From DATACN01 sp038215095 (GTDB lineage Bacteria; Actinomycetota; Thermoleophilia; Solirubrobacterales; Thermoleophilaceae), in the NCBI GenBank assembly GCA_038215095.1, contig JBBQRG010000024.1:1-37818 (forward strand): a DNA stretch of 37,818 nt, read 5' to 3'. Positions within the stretch are counted from its first letter, which is position 1. Every line of letters begins with the position of its first letter. This document shows positions 23,104 to 30,217 of this stretch, piece by piece. The position numbers were made by a program, and so were the translations under genes. Under the pieces are notes generated by a model. That model made no database searches, had not been told where the DNA came from, and saw only the letters and a program-made list of their open reading frames with translations.

Positions 23104-24258
23104 ATGACCGAGCTCGCCGCACTGCCAGCAGTCCACTTCGTGATCGGCCTTCGTGAGGGGGTCGAGGCCGCGCTGATCGTCGGGATCATCGGCACCTTCC
23201 TGCATCAGCAGGGCTGTCGCGACGCGCTGCGCTGGATGTGGGCGGGCGTCGGACTGGCCGTGGCGCTCTGCGCGAGCGTGGCCGTTGTGCTCCAGCTGGT
23301 TGACGAGGACCTGCCGCAGCGCCAGCAGGAGGGCTTCGAGGCGATCGTGGGCCTGATCGCGGTCGTGATGGTGAGCAGCATGATCGTGTACATGCGCAGG
23401 CACGCCCGCAGCCTGGGCGAGGAGCTGCGCACGAACGCCGCGACCGCGCTGCTCGCGGGCTCGGCGTGGAGCCTGGTGGCCATGGCCTTCCTCGCGGTCA
23501 TGCGCGAGGGGCTCGAGACCGCGATGTTCCTGCTCGCCGCGTTCCAGTCCTCGGCGGGCATGAGCCCGGCGGCCGCGGGCGCCGGCGCCCTCGCGGGCCT
23601 GGGCGTGGCCACCGGCATCGGGCTCGCGATCTACCGCTTCGGCGCGGGCATCAACCTCGCCCGCTTCTTCAAGGTCACGGCGGTGCTGCTCGTGGTGATC
23701 TCCGCCGGCCTGATCTCGAGCGCCCTCCATCACGCCGCGGAGGCCGGCCTGATCGGCGCCGGCCAGAACCGCGCGCTCGACCTCTCCGCGGTGATCGTGC
23801 CGAGCGCGGACTCGATCAGCTCGGGCCTGATCACCGGCCTGCTGGGCGTGTACCCGTTCCCGACCGTCGCGGAGGTCGTGGGCTGGCTCGTCTACGCCAT
23901 TCCGATGCTCACCTTCGTGCTGTGGCCCGACCTGCGCGCCCAGTCCGGCGGCGAGCCCGTGATCTCGATGGACGCCCACATCCGGATGGCCGCGCCCGGC
24001 AACAACGACGGCGAGGAGATCCTCCGGCGCAGCTACGCCTACACCGACGGCGTGGACCCCCGCACCGGGCTGCTCGACGCCGGCCTCTTCTTCGTCTGCT
24101 TCCAGCGCGACCCGCAGCGCCAGTTCGCCGCGATCCAACGCCGGCTCGGCGCCAGCGACGCCCTCAACGAGTACATCCAGCACACCAGCAGCGCACTCTT
24201 CGCCATGCCCCCAGGCGCGAGCGGGTCCGGCTTCGTTGGCGAAGGGCTGTTCGCCTAG
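23104..24258 (+). CDS. FTR1 iron permease fused in frame to the C-terminal part of a DyP (EfeB-like) peroxidase
   Basis: Residues 1-279 are a complete FTR1/EfeU permease with seven TM helices and both iron-handling REGxE motifs (REGVEA at 17-22, REGLET at 134-139). From about residue 284 the protein becomes the last 100 residues of an EfeB-type Dyp peroxidase: EPVISMDAHIRMAAP with the proximal heme His292, EEILRRSYAYTDG with distal Arg308, GLLDAGLFFVCFQRDPQRQF, QRRLGASDALNEYIQHTSSALFAMPPG and GFVGEGLF. The DyP N-terminal half with the GxxDG catalytic Asp is absent, as is any EfeO gene. The simplest reading is an in-frame deletion that joined efeU to the 3' end of efeB. The permease part should still insert; peroxidase activity is unlikely. 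The stop overlaps the convergent gene in CTAG (24255-24258). Confidence 0.85.
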   Translation: MTELAALPAVHFVIGLREGVEAALIVGIIGTFLHQQGCRDALRWMWAGVGLAVALCASVAVVLQLVDEDLPQRQQEGFEAIVGLIAVVMVSSMIVYMRRHARSLGEELRTNAATALLAGSAWSLVAMAFLAVMREGLETAMFLLAAFQSSAGMSPAAAGAGALAGLGVATGIGLAIYRFGAGINLARFFKVTAVLLVVISAGLISSALHHAAEAGLIGAGQNRALDLSAVIVPSADSISSGLITGLLGVYPFPTVAEVVGWLVYAIPMLTFVLWPDLRAQSGGEPVISMDAHIRMAAPGNNDGEEILRRSYAYTDGVDPRTGLLDAGLFFVCFQRDPQRQFAAIQRRLGASDALNEYIQHTSSALFAMPPGASGSGFVGEGLFA

Positions 24259-24791
24259 CCCAGCGGGCCGCCGGCCGCGGGCTCGTCCACGTCGATCTGA
24301 ACGGCGCGGAACACATGGCCGAGCATGGCGTAGTAGCCGGTGGTCACGAGAAGCTCGATCAGCTGCTCGGTGCCGAGCTGCCCATGCGCGTCGGCGACCA
24401 GCTCGGCGGCGGGGATCTCCTCGACCAGTGAGGCCTCGACCAGCCGTAGAACGGCCAGCTCCCGGGCGTCGAAGGCGCCCTCGTCGATGCGTCCCTGCTG
24501 CAGGGCCTCGATCTTCTGGTCGCTCACGCCCACCGACTGCGCGATGGGGACGTGCTGCACCCACTCGTAGTCGGTGCGCGTGACCTGGGCGACCCGCAGG
24601 ATCACGAGCTCGCGCAGGGCGTTGTCGAGCTCGGTCTTCGTGAGGATCGCCTCACCCAGGCGCAGCGCGGGCCCGGCCAGGTTGGGCGCGTTCGCGAGCA
24701 TCGTGAACACGTTCAGCTTGAGCGGCAGGCGCTCGACCAGCGCCTGAACGCGGGGGTCGTCGCTCTCGTCGGCGTAGGGCACGCGCGCCAC
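24255..24791 (-). CDS. carboxymuconolactone decarboxylase / AhpD-like family protein
   Basis: A 178-residue all-helical protein of the CMD family. Family segments are LVERLPLKLNVFTMLANAPNLAGPALRLGEAIL, the core TELDNALRELVILRVAQVTRTDYEWVQHVPIAQSVGV (the conserved E...R...H region) and LGTEQLIELLVTTGYYAMLGHVFRAVQI. The CxxC pair of peroxidatic AhpD is absent, with TRTDYEW in its place, so hydroperoxidase activity is unlikely and the decarboxylase-like subgroup fits better. It starts 10 nt after the end of the LLM oxidoreductase gene in the same direction. Confidence 0.85.
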   Translation of the reverse strand: MARVPYADESDDPRVQALVERLPLKLNVFTMLANAPNLAGPALRLGEAILTKTELDNALRELVILRVAQVTRTDYEWVQHVPIAQSVGVSDQKIEALQQGRIDEGAFDARELAVLRLVEASLVEEIPAAELVADAHGQLGTEQLIELLVTTGYYAMLGHVFRAVQIDVDEPAAGGPLG

Positions 24792-24801
24792 GCCGGGCAG
24801 C

Positions 24802-25816
24802 TTACGAGGCCAGCTGTTTCCGTACGGCGGGGACGACCTCGGTGGCCAGCAGCTCGATCGAGCGCATCGCCTTTTCGTGGGGCAGGTCGCCGATGCTCGT
24901 CTGGGCGAGAAAGCGCTGGTGGCCGAACAGCTCGTGCTGGAAGAGGATCTTCTCGATCACGTCCTGCGGGCTGCCCACCACGAGCGCGCCGCGCGGCGAG
25001 CGCAGCGCGTCGAATTGGGTGCGGCCGATGGGCGCCCAGCCGCGCTCGCGCCCGATGCGGTTCATCATCCCGGCGTAGGCGGGCAGGAACTCCTCGGCGG
25101 CCTGCTCCGGGGTGTCGGCCACGTAGGTGTGCGAGTTGATGCTCAGAGGCAGCTCGGCAGGGTCTTGCCCCGCGTCGCGCGCCGCCTGGCGGTAGCTCGA
25201 CCAGCGGGACGAAGCGCTCGGGCGTGCCGCCGATGATGGCCAGCGCCATCGGCAAGCCGAGCGATGCCGCGCGGATGGCCGACGGCGGGTTGCCGCCCAC
25301 CGCCAGCCAGATCGGCAGCGGGTCCTGGAGCGGACGCGGGTAGACGGCCATGCCATCGAGGGCCGCCCGGTGGCGGCCCGACCAGGTCACGCGCTCGGAG
25401 CGCGTGAGCTCGATCAGCAGCTCGAGCTTCTCGGCGAACAATGAGTCGTAGTCATCGAGGTCGTAGCCGAACAGCGGGAACGACTCGATGAACGAGCCGC
25501 GGCCGGCCATGATCTCTGCGCGCCCGCCGGAGATCAGGTCGAGCGTGGCGAAGTCCTGGAACACGCGCACCGGGTCGTCCGAGCTGAGCACCGTGACCGC
25601 GCTCGTGAGACGGATCCGCTCGGTGCGCGCCGCGACGGCGGCGAGCACGGTGGCGGGGGAGGACACGAGGAAGTCCGGGCGGTGGTGCTCGCCGATGCCG
25701 AACACGTCGAGGCCGAGCCGGTCGGCCAGCTCGGCCTCCTCCAGCAGCTCCGCCATGCGCCGCTCGCCGCCTGCGGGATCGTGCAGCTCGGCGAAGGTGT
25801 AGAGGCCGATCTCCAT
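24802..25816 (-). pseudogene. LLM class (luciferase-like) oxidoreductase, single frameshift
   Basis: The first about 205 residues are a bacterial luciferase-like TIM-barrel oxidoreductase: MEIGLYTFAELHDP, LDVFGIGEHHRPDFLVSSPATVLAAVAART, VRVFQDFATLDLISGGRAEIMAGRGSF and PIWLAVGGNPPSAIRAASLG. After GTPERFVPLVEL the frame breaks at about 25195-25200 and resumes one frame over as YRQAARDAGQDPAELPLSIN, then GALVVGSPQDVIEKILFQHE, ending KQLAS at 24802. One missing base in the codon before the Tyr restores a normal protein of about 338 residues, so a sequencing error is as likely as a real mutation. The family uses FMN or F420; an F420 reductase gene 0.95 kb away makes F420 plausible. ATG 25816 is the natural start. 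Confidence 0.8.
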
Positions 25817-25854
25817 GGCGGGCGACGCTACCAACGGCGACTACTCTTTCGGCC

Positions 25855-26328
25855 GTGAACGATGCGCTGGCCAGCCGCCCCGCCTGGTACGTGATCGGCC
25901 TGCTGGTGGGCCTGGTGACCGTCGGCCTGCTCGCCACGATCAACGAGCGCGTTGGCGTGCTGGGCGGCTACTCGGCCATCGTGGAGCGGGCGACCGGCCG
26001 CACGAAGGCGCTGTCCTGGAAGGCCTGGTTCCTGTTCGGCGTGCTGGGCGGCGCGTTCCTGTTCCGGCTGCTGGCGGGGTCGAGCGTGGTCCCGCACGGC
26101 TACGGCTGGCTGACGCGCGAGTTCGGCGCCCACGCATACTTGCCCATAGGGGCGCTGCTGCTCGTGTCCGGCGTGCTGACCGGCTTCGGCGCCAAGGCTG
26201 CCGGCGGTTGCACCTCCGGCAACGGAATCGGCGGCACCTCACTGGCGTCGCCGGCCAGCTTCGTGGCCACGGGCACCTTCATGGCCACCGCGATCGTCGC
26301 GAGCTTCGTGATCAAGGGGCTCACCTGA
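25855..26328 (+). CDS. YeeE/YedE (TsuA-like) family membrane protein, first half-protein
   Basis: A 157-residue protein with four TM helices (WYVIGLLVGLVTVGLLATI, WFLFGVLGGAFLFRLLAG, LPIGALLLVSGVLTGFG, ATGTFMATAIVASFVI). The motif KAAGGCTSGNGIGG carries the conserved Cys of the YeeE/YedE sulfur-transport family; the usual GCTSGHG has Asn in place of His here. In this family the Cys relays thiosulfate or persulfide sulfur across the membrane. Together with the next gene it makes the two-gene (PmpA/PmpB-like) form of what is one protein in TsuA. The start is divergent from the LLM gene with about 38 bp between. The stop overlaps the next ATG by one base (TGATG). Confidence 0.8.
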   Translation: MNDALASRPAWYVIGLLVGLVTVGLLATINERVGVLGGYSAIVERATGRTKALSWKAWFLFGVLGGAFLFRLLAGSSVVPHGYGWLTREFGAHAYLPIGALLLVSGVLTGFGAKAAGGCTSGNGIGGTSLASPASFVATGTFMATAIVASFVIKGLT

Positions 26329-26765
26329 TGGCCGTGCGCGCCGCCGCGGCCGGCTTCGGAGCGGTCTTCGGCTTCGCGATCTCCTGGGGGCAGTTCACCG
26401 ATCCCGACCGCATCCGCGACATGCTGCTCCTGAACGACCCCTACCTCTACCTGATGATGGCCACGGCGGTCGCGGTCGGCTTCGTGGGCACCCGCCTGCT
26501 GCGCCGCTTCCGCGCCCGGGCGCTGATCACCGGCAACCTGATCCGCTGGGACGTCACTCGCCCGCAGCCTCGGCACGTGATCGGCGCGGTCATCTTCGGG
26601 CTCGGGTGGAGCCTGTCCGACTCCTGCCCCGCCCCGATCGCCGGACAGCTGACCCAGGGCGTGGGCTGGAGCGTGTTCACCGCCGCGGGCGTCGCCATCG
26701 GCGTGCTCGGCTACCTCTCCTGGCAGGAGCGCCGCGCGGGCCAGGTCGTGGCGGAGGCCGCATGA
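26328..26765 (+). CDS. YeeE/YedE family membrane protein, second half-protein
   Basis: A 145-residue protein with four TM segments (AAAGFGAVFGFAISWG, YLYLMMATAVAVGFVGTRLL, RHVIGAVIFGLGWSLSDSCPAPI, WSVFTAAGVAIGVLGYLSW). The motif GLGWSLSDSCPAPI is the second-half equivalent of the YeeE/YedE cysteine motif (G.GW...GxCPG). It pairs with the preceding gene, presumably as one sulfur-compound channel. ATG 26328 is chosen from the TGATG junction; the same frame is open earlier only as a shadow of the first half. The end overlaps the F420 reductase start by 4 nt (ATGA). Confidence 0.8.
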   Translation: MAVRAAAAGFGAVFGFAISWGQFTDPDRIRDMLLLNDPYLYLMMATAVAVGFVGTRLLRRFRARALITGNLIRWDVTRPQPRHVIGAVIFGLGWSLSDSCPAPIAGQLTQGVGWSVFTAAGVAIGVLGYLSWQERRAGQVVAEAA

Positions 26766-27412
26766 GGGTCGCCGTGCTCGGCACTGGGGTCGTGGGCCGT
26801 ACGATCGGCTCGAAGCTCATGCAGCTGGGCCACGAGGTGACGATGGGCTCGCGCAGCGCGGACAACGAGAGCGCCGGCGGCTGGGCGAGCGAAGCTGGGG
26901 AGAAGGCCGAGCACGGCACCTTCGAGGACGCGGCGGCGGCCGGCGAGCTCGTGTTCAACTGCACGGCGGGCACGGCGTCGCTGGAGGCGCTGGCCGCGGC
27001 AGGCGCCGACAACCTGAGCGGCAAGCTGCTGATCGACGTGTCCAACCCGCTCGACTTCTCGGGCGGCTTCCCGCCCTCGCTTTCGGTGATGGGCGACGAC
27101 AGCCTGGCCGAGCAGATCCAGCGCGCCCACCCCGACGGTCGCGTGGTCAAGACGCTCCACACGATGAACTGCGCGGTGATGGTGGATCCCGGGCGCCTGT
27201 CCGGCGACCACGACGTGTTCGTGTGCGGCGACGACGACGGCGCCAAGGCGCAGGTGAGCGAGCTGCTCCAGAGCTTCGGCTGGCCCGCAGGCTCGGTCGT
27301 CGACCTCGGCGAGCTGTCCGCCGCGCGCGGGACCGAGGCCTACGTGCTGCTGTGGGTGCGCCTGTACGGCGCCTTCAGCACCGGCGACCTGAACATCAAG
27401 GTCGTCCGCTGA
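26762..27412 (+). CDS. NADPH-dependent F420 reductase-like oxidoreductase
   Basis: A 216-residue protein of the F420H2:NADP oxidoreductase (Fno/NpdG-like) family. The N-terminal Rossmann motif MRVAVLGTGVVGRTIGSKLMQLGHEVTMGSRS has GxGxxG and the Ser/Arg residues that bind the NADP phosphate. It continues with LVFNCTAGTASLEAL, KLLIDVSNPLDFSGGFPPSL, VVKTLHTMNCAVMVDPGRL and DLGELSAARGTEAYVLLWVRLYG. It would move hydride between NADPH and cofactor F420, a cofactor common in actinobacteria. Its position beside an LLM oxidoreductase suggests a shared F420 pool. Confidence 0.85.
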   Translation: MRVAVLGTGVVGRTIGSKLMQLGHEVTMGSRSADNESAGGWASEAGEKAEHGTFEDAAAAGELVFNCTAGTASLEALAAAGADNLSGKLLIDVSNPLDFSGGFPPSLSVMGDDSLAEQIQRAHPDGRVVKTLHTMNCAVMVDPGRLSGDHDVFVCGDDDGAKAQVSELLQSFGWPAGSVVDLGELSAARGTEAYVLLWVRLYGAFSTGDLNIKVVR

Positions 27413-27807
27413 GCCCTTCCTTCGAGCGGCTCGACTTCGTCTACATGCCAAGCCGCGACGTCGCGGCCGACCTGGAGAGCCTCAGCGAGGGCCTGGGCGC
27501 CGAGGTCGTGTTCGCGATCGAGGCCTTCGGCGCGCGCGTGGCGATGCTGCGGCTGGCGCAGGGCTCGCCCGAGCTGCTGCTTGCGGACCATCTCGAGGGG
27601 GAGCGGCCCGTGCTCGTGTACCGCGTCGACGACCTCGAATCGGCCGTGAGCGAGCTGTGCGCCCGCGGGGTCGACGCCGGGCCGGAGCTGGGCATCCCGC
27701 ACGGGCCGCTCCACTCCTTCAGCGTGGGCGGCGGCCAGCGGGTCGGCCTCTACGAGCTGACGCGCCCGGAGACGGCGGCGCGCCTGGCCGGCAGGCGCGA
27801 CTTCTGA
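27409..27807 (+). CDS. VOC (glyoxalase/bleomycin-resistance-like) family protein
   Basis: About 132 residues forming one VOC domain: first strand FERLDFVYMPSRDVAADLESLSEGLGAEVVF, then ARVAMLRLAQGSPELLLADHLEGERPVLVYRVDDLESAVSELCARGV, ending with FSVGGGQRVGLYELTRPE. The Glu in LYELTRP and other metal ligands are loosely conserved; no substrate can be named. The domain's first strand begins before the first ATG (27445). The CTG at 27409, which overlaps the upstream stop as CTGA, gives a start that fits the fold; a GTG at 27352 would overlap the previous gene by 61 nt. Confidence 0.75.
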   Translation: MSPSFERLDFVYMPSRDVAADLESLSEGLGAEVVFAIEAFGARVAMLRLAQGSPELLLADHLEGERPVLVYRVDDLESAVSELCARGVDAGPELGIPHGPLHSFSVGGGQRVGLYELTRPETAARLAGRRDF

Positions 27808-27875
27808 GCCAGGTCGAGCAGGCCTGGGAGCGCCGGCAGAACGCGCCCTACCGCAAGCTCGTGCTCAGGCCGTAG
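27804..27875 (+). pseudogene. possible C-terminal remnant of a zinc-type (MDR) dehydrogenase
   Basis: Starting at the CTGA junction with the VOC stop, 23 codons read LSQVEQAWERRQNAPYRKLV plus LRP and end in TAG at 27873-27875. A helix with AW.RR...P.RKLVL.P resembles the last helix and strand of medium-chain dehydrogenase/quinone reductase proteins. Too short to be a domain. It could be a gene relic or chance. Confidence 0.25.
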
Positions 27876-27898
27876 CTCGCGGCAGGGCGCCCTGCGTC

Positions 27899-28084
27899 CT
27901 ACTCGGCGTTCGGGTACGGATCCTCGCGGCTGTCGCCCCCGCTCACGGTCGACCAGCTGCCGTTCGCGCATTCGGGGCAGGGGGGAAGCGACTGGGTCGA
28001 TCCCACCTCCAGTTCATTGCCGCAGTTGGTGCACCGGTAGGTGCCTGCGGATACGTCGCTGCCGGCCGGAATCGGCTCAGCCAT
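27899..28084 (-). CDS. small zinc-ribbon protein
   Basis: A 61-residue protein with a rubredoxin-like C4 zinc ribbon: TYRCTNCGNELEV (CxxC) and LPPCPECANGSW (CxxC) separated by about 16 residues, followed by an acidic tail. Such mini-ribbons are frequent and mostly uncharacterised. It is the last gene of the leftward operon below the ECF promoter element, 30 nt after the preceding gene. Confidence 0.75.
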   Translation of the reverse strand: MAEPIPAGSDVSAGTYRCTNCGNELEVGSTQSLPPCPECANGSWSTVSGGDSREDPYPNAE

Positions 28085-28114
28085 CGTTGCTCCCCTCGTA
28101 GGTGTCGGAACTCA

Positions 28115-28750
28115 TCAGGCTTCGATCGCGGCCCGGTCGATCTTCTTGTGGTAGCGCTCGCCCGCCTTGCCGCCGAGGATCGACACCAGAGCGGTGCCGA
28201 TCAGGACAGCCGCCAGGGCGATCAGGCCACCCTTGGCGAGCGACCCCTCGTCGATCGGGATGCGGGGCAGGTGCAGTTGGTTGAGCACGTTGTACTTCGA
28301 GCCGAACGCCGCGCCGGCCACCGCCAGCGCGATCGTCACGAGCAGCCCGAAGAGCCAGGCGCCGAGGCCCTGCCGCCCGCCGTCGAAGCGCGACAGGCGG
28401 CCGGCCACGTAGCCACCGGAGTAGTAGGCGATCAACAGCACCACCAGCAGCAGGATCGCCCCGGCCAGGCTGAGCGTGCCCGCCTGTGACTTCGCCTGCG
28501 AGCCGGTCACCTGCGTCAGCCCGATCGCTGCTCCGGCGGCGCTCAGGATGGCGGTGAGAATCGCCGCCATCCCGATTGCCACGAGCCACCCGAAGAACGC
28601 GGCGCCGATGTTGAAGCCGCCGTAGGCCTCACGTCCGCGCTCGCGCGCTCCGAGCAGCGCCTCCCGGCGCCGTTCGCGGTCATCTGCCTCCCGCGAGCGG
28701 TCTGTGCCGCCGATCCGGTCCAGAATTCCTGCGTCCTTGTCGCGAGCCAT
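28115..28750 (-). CDS. conserved membrane protein, four TM helices
   Basis: A 211-residue protein with a charged, Arg/Glu-rich cytoplasmic N-terminus (residues 1-42, READDRERRREALLGARERG) and four to five TM helices (AFFGWLVAIGMAAILTAILSAAGAAIG, LSLAGAILLLVVLLIAYYSGGYVAGRL, WLFGLLVTIALAVAGAAFG, GGLIALAAVLIGTALVSILG). The segment YYSGGYVAGRLSRFDGGRQG resembles the glycine-rich motif of TIGR04086/YrzE-like membrane proteins. Function unknown. It starts 3 nt after the stop of the TM-helix protein, so the two are cotranscribed. Confidence 0.7.
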   Translation of the reverse strand: MARDKDAGILDRIGGTDRSREADDRERRREALLGARERGREAYGGFNIGAAFFGWLVAIGMAAILTAILSAAGAAIGLTQVTGSQAKSQAGTLSLAGAILLLVVLLIAYYSGGYVAGRLSRFDGGRQGLGAWLFGLLVTIALAVAGAAFGSKYNVLNQLHLPRIPIDEGSLAKGGLIALAAVLIGTALVSILGGKAGERYHKKIDRAAIEA

Positions 28751-28753
28751 CGG

Positions 28754-29521
28754 CTAGCCCTCCGCGGGCCGGGCCTCGACCCGCCGGCGGCCCTCCTCGG
28801 CCTTGTCCTGGGCGCGGTCCTTGCCGAGCTCCACGTCGCGCCGCACCTGGCCGCGCTGCTCCTGGCCCTTGCGGTAGGCGTCCTCGAGCAGCCGGCTGGC
28901 CACGTCGCGGCCGCCGAGGCCGAACGCCAGCGCCAGGCCAAGGCCCAGCGAGCCGATCAGCACGGTGAACGTCACGGTCACGATCTCCGGTGCGATCTTC
29001 AGCTGGTTCAGCACCATGAACAGGCCGATCACCAGCACGAGCGTGGGGATGATCGTGCCGACGAGCTTGCCCGTGGGCGTATCGCCGAGCAGCTTGGCCG
29101 CAGCGGCGCCGGCGGCGCCGGCCACAGCGGCCGCCACCACGAAGATCACGATGGCTGCGATCACGTTCGGCAGGTAGGCGAGCACCTGGTTCATGAAGGC
29201 GGTGACCGCCGGGATCTTCAGCGCGCCGATCGCCGCGGTGAGGACGAACACGAAGATGATCCAAAAGGCGACCTTCGCGATGCCCGCGGCGGGACTGGCG
29301 TCCGGCGATACGCGTTCCACGTACTGGCCCGCGTCGGACTCGTGAAGGGCCCTGTCGACGCCGAGCTTGCGAAACGCGCGGCGGATGATCCCGGCCACGA
29401 GCTTCGCGATGAAGTAACCGATGACCAGGATCACCAGGAAGGCGATCAGGTTCGGCAGGAACGCGAAGAACGAATCGGCCCCCTTCTGAATGCTGTCCGA
29501 GACTTTGACTGCGGCTATCAC
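28754..29521 (-). CDS. TM-helix (mechanosensitive-channel-related) membrane protein
   Basis: A 255-residue protein built from two copies of the conserved TM_helix repeat (PF05552-like) found upstream of MscS domains: PNLIAFLVILVIGYFIAKLVAGIIRRAFRKLGVDRAL and LPNVIAAIVIFVVAAAVAGAAGAAAAKLL, each followed by a further TM pair (VAFWIIFVFVLTAAIGAL; TIIPTLVLVIGLFMVLNQLKI). It ends with the pore-lining-like helix GLGLALAFGLGGRDVASRLLEDAY and a charged helical tail, but has no MscS beta domain. The same helix motif, LALAFGLGGREMARSL, occurs in the protein at 30431 on the other side of the ECF promoter. It heads the leftward operon, 30 nt from the proposed -10 box. Confidence 0.85.
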   Translation of the reverse strand: MIAAVKVSDSIQKGADSFFAFLPNLIAFLVILVIGYFIAKLVAGIIRRAFRKLGVDRALHESDAGQYVERVSPDASPAAGIAKVAFWIIFVFVLTAAIGALKIPAVTAFMNQVLAYLPNVIAAIVIFVVAAAVAGAAGAAAAKLLGDTPTGKLVGTIIPTLVLVIGLFMVLNQLKIAPEIVTVTFTVLIGSLGLGLALAFGLGGRDVASRLLEDAYRKGQEQRGQVRRDVELGKDRAQDKAEEGRRRVEARPAEG

Positions 29522-29551
29522 GTCGTCCCTCTGTCGAAGATGTCGTCAGCC

Positions 29552-29615
29552 CCTAGGACAGGCGATCGGCCTCTTGGGTTACGCGTAACCCGAAGTCGCT
29601 CTGGGCGGTCCTAGG
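29552..29615. promoter_or_regulatory. symmetric divergent ECF-type promoter pair
   Basis: The 16-bp perfect palindrome GGGTTACGCGTAACCC (29576-29591) is flanked at exactly 16 bp on each side by CCTAGGAC (29552-29559) and its reverse complement GTCCTAGG (29608-29615). All parts share one centre at 29583.5. Read outward in either direction this is GTAACCC-N16-GTCCTAGG, with spacing and -10 character (GTC-type) like ECF sigma promoters, and the two -35 boxes meet head to head in the palindrome. The -10 boxes end 30 nt (left) and 35 nt (right) from the start codons of the TM-helix gene and the ECF sigma gene. This suggests both arms are read by the same sigma factor, probably the adjacent one. 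Confidence 0.7.
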
Positions 29616-29650
29616 TTTGTTGGCGCGAAAAGCGGAGAACGAAGGCCTGA

Positions 29651-30217
29651 GTGGAGACCGACGAGCAACTCGTGGACCGCGCCCTCGCGGGCGACCTCGC
29701 GGCGTTCGAGCAGTTGGTGGAGCGCCACCGCGACGCGGTCTACCGCGTGGCGGCTCGCGTGGTCGGCTATCCGGAGGCCGAGGACGTGAGCCAGGACACC
29801 TTCGTGCGCGCCTTCTACAGGCTGGCGCGTTGGCGCAGGGAGGGCCGCTTCCGCGCCTGGCTGCTGCAGATCTGCCACAACACGGCGCTCAACGCGCTCG
29901 AGCGCCAGCGGCCCGAGGTGGCCGGCGAGGAGCCGGCGGAGGAGGAAGAGGTCGAGAACGGCGTGCGCACGCCCGTGGACCTGATCGAGGGCAAGGAGCG
30001 CCGCGAGCGCCTCGAGACCAAGGTTGCGCTGCTGGGCCGAAACCACCGCACGGTGCTGGTGCTGCGCGACGTGGAGGGCCTGAGCTACGAGGAGATCGCA
30101 GCGGTCACCGACAGTCCGCTCGGCAGCGTGAAGGGGCGCCTGCACCGCGCGCGCGGCGAGCTGATCGAGCTGTTGCGGCGCAACACCTACGACTGGGACC
30201 TGCCCGATGACGAGTGA
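29651..30217 (+). CDS. ECF subfamily RNA polymerase sigma factor
   Basis: A 188-residue sigma-70 family ECF factor. Region 2 is FEQLVERHRDAVYRVAARVVGYPEAEDVSQDTFVRAFYRLARWRREGRFRAWLLQICHNTALNALERQR; an acidic linker (EEPAEEEEVENG) follows; region 4 is LGRNHRTVLVLRDVEGLSYEEIAAVTDSPLGSVKGRLHRARGELIELL with its HTH. Region 3 is absent, as in ECF factors. GTG 29651 is the start. No typical zinc-binding anti-sigma gene (HxxxCxxC) follows; a 75-residue protein overlapping by 11 nt takes that place. The upstream symmetric element suggests autoregulation. Confidence 0.92.
   Translation: METDEQLVDRALAGDLAAFEQLVERHRDAVYRVAARVVGYPEAEDVSQDTFVRAFYRLARWRREGRFRAWLLQICHNTALNALERQRPEVAGEEPAEEEEVENGVRTPVDLIEGKERRERLETKVALLGRNHRTVLVLRDVEGLSYEEIAAVTDSPLGSVKGRLHRARGELIELLRRNTYDWDLPDDE

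Noticed and set aside
21940..24564. A very long minus-strand open frame through the cupin and FTR1 genes
   Set aside because: Only the last 199 codons look like a protein (TetR). The remainder is His/Arg/Glu-rich antisense of well-supported genes and is an effect of high GC content.
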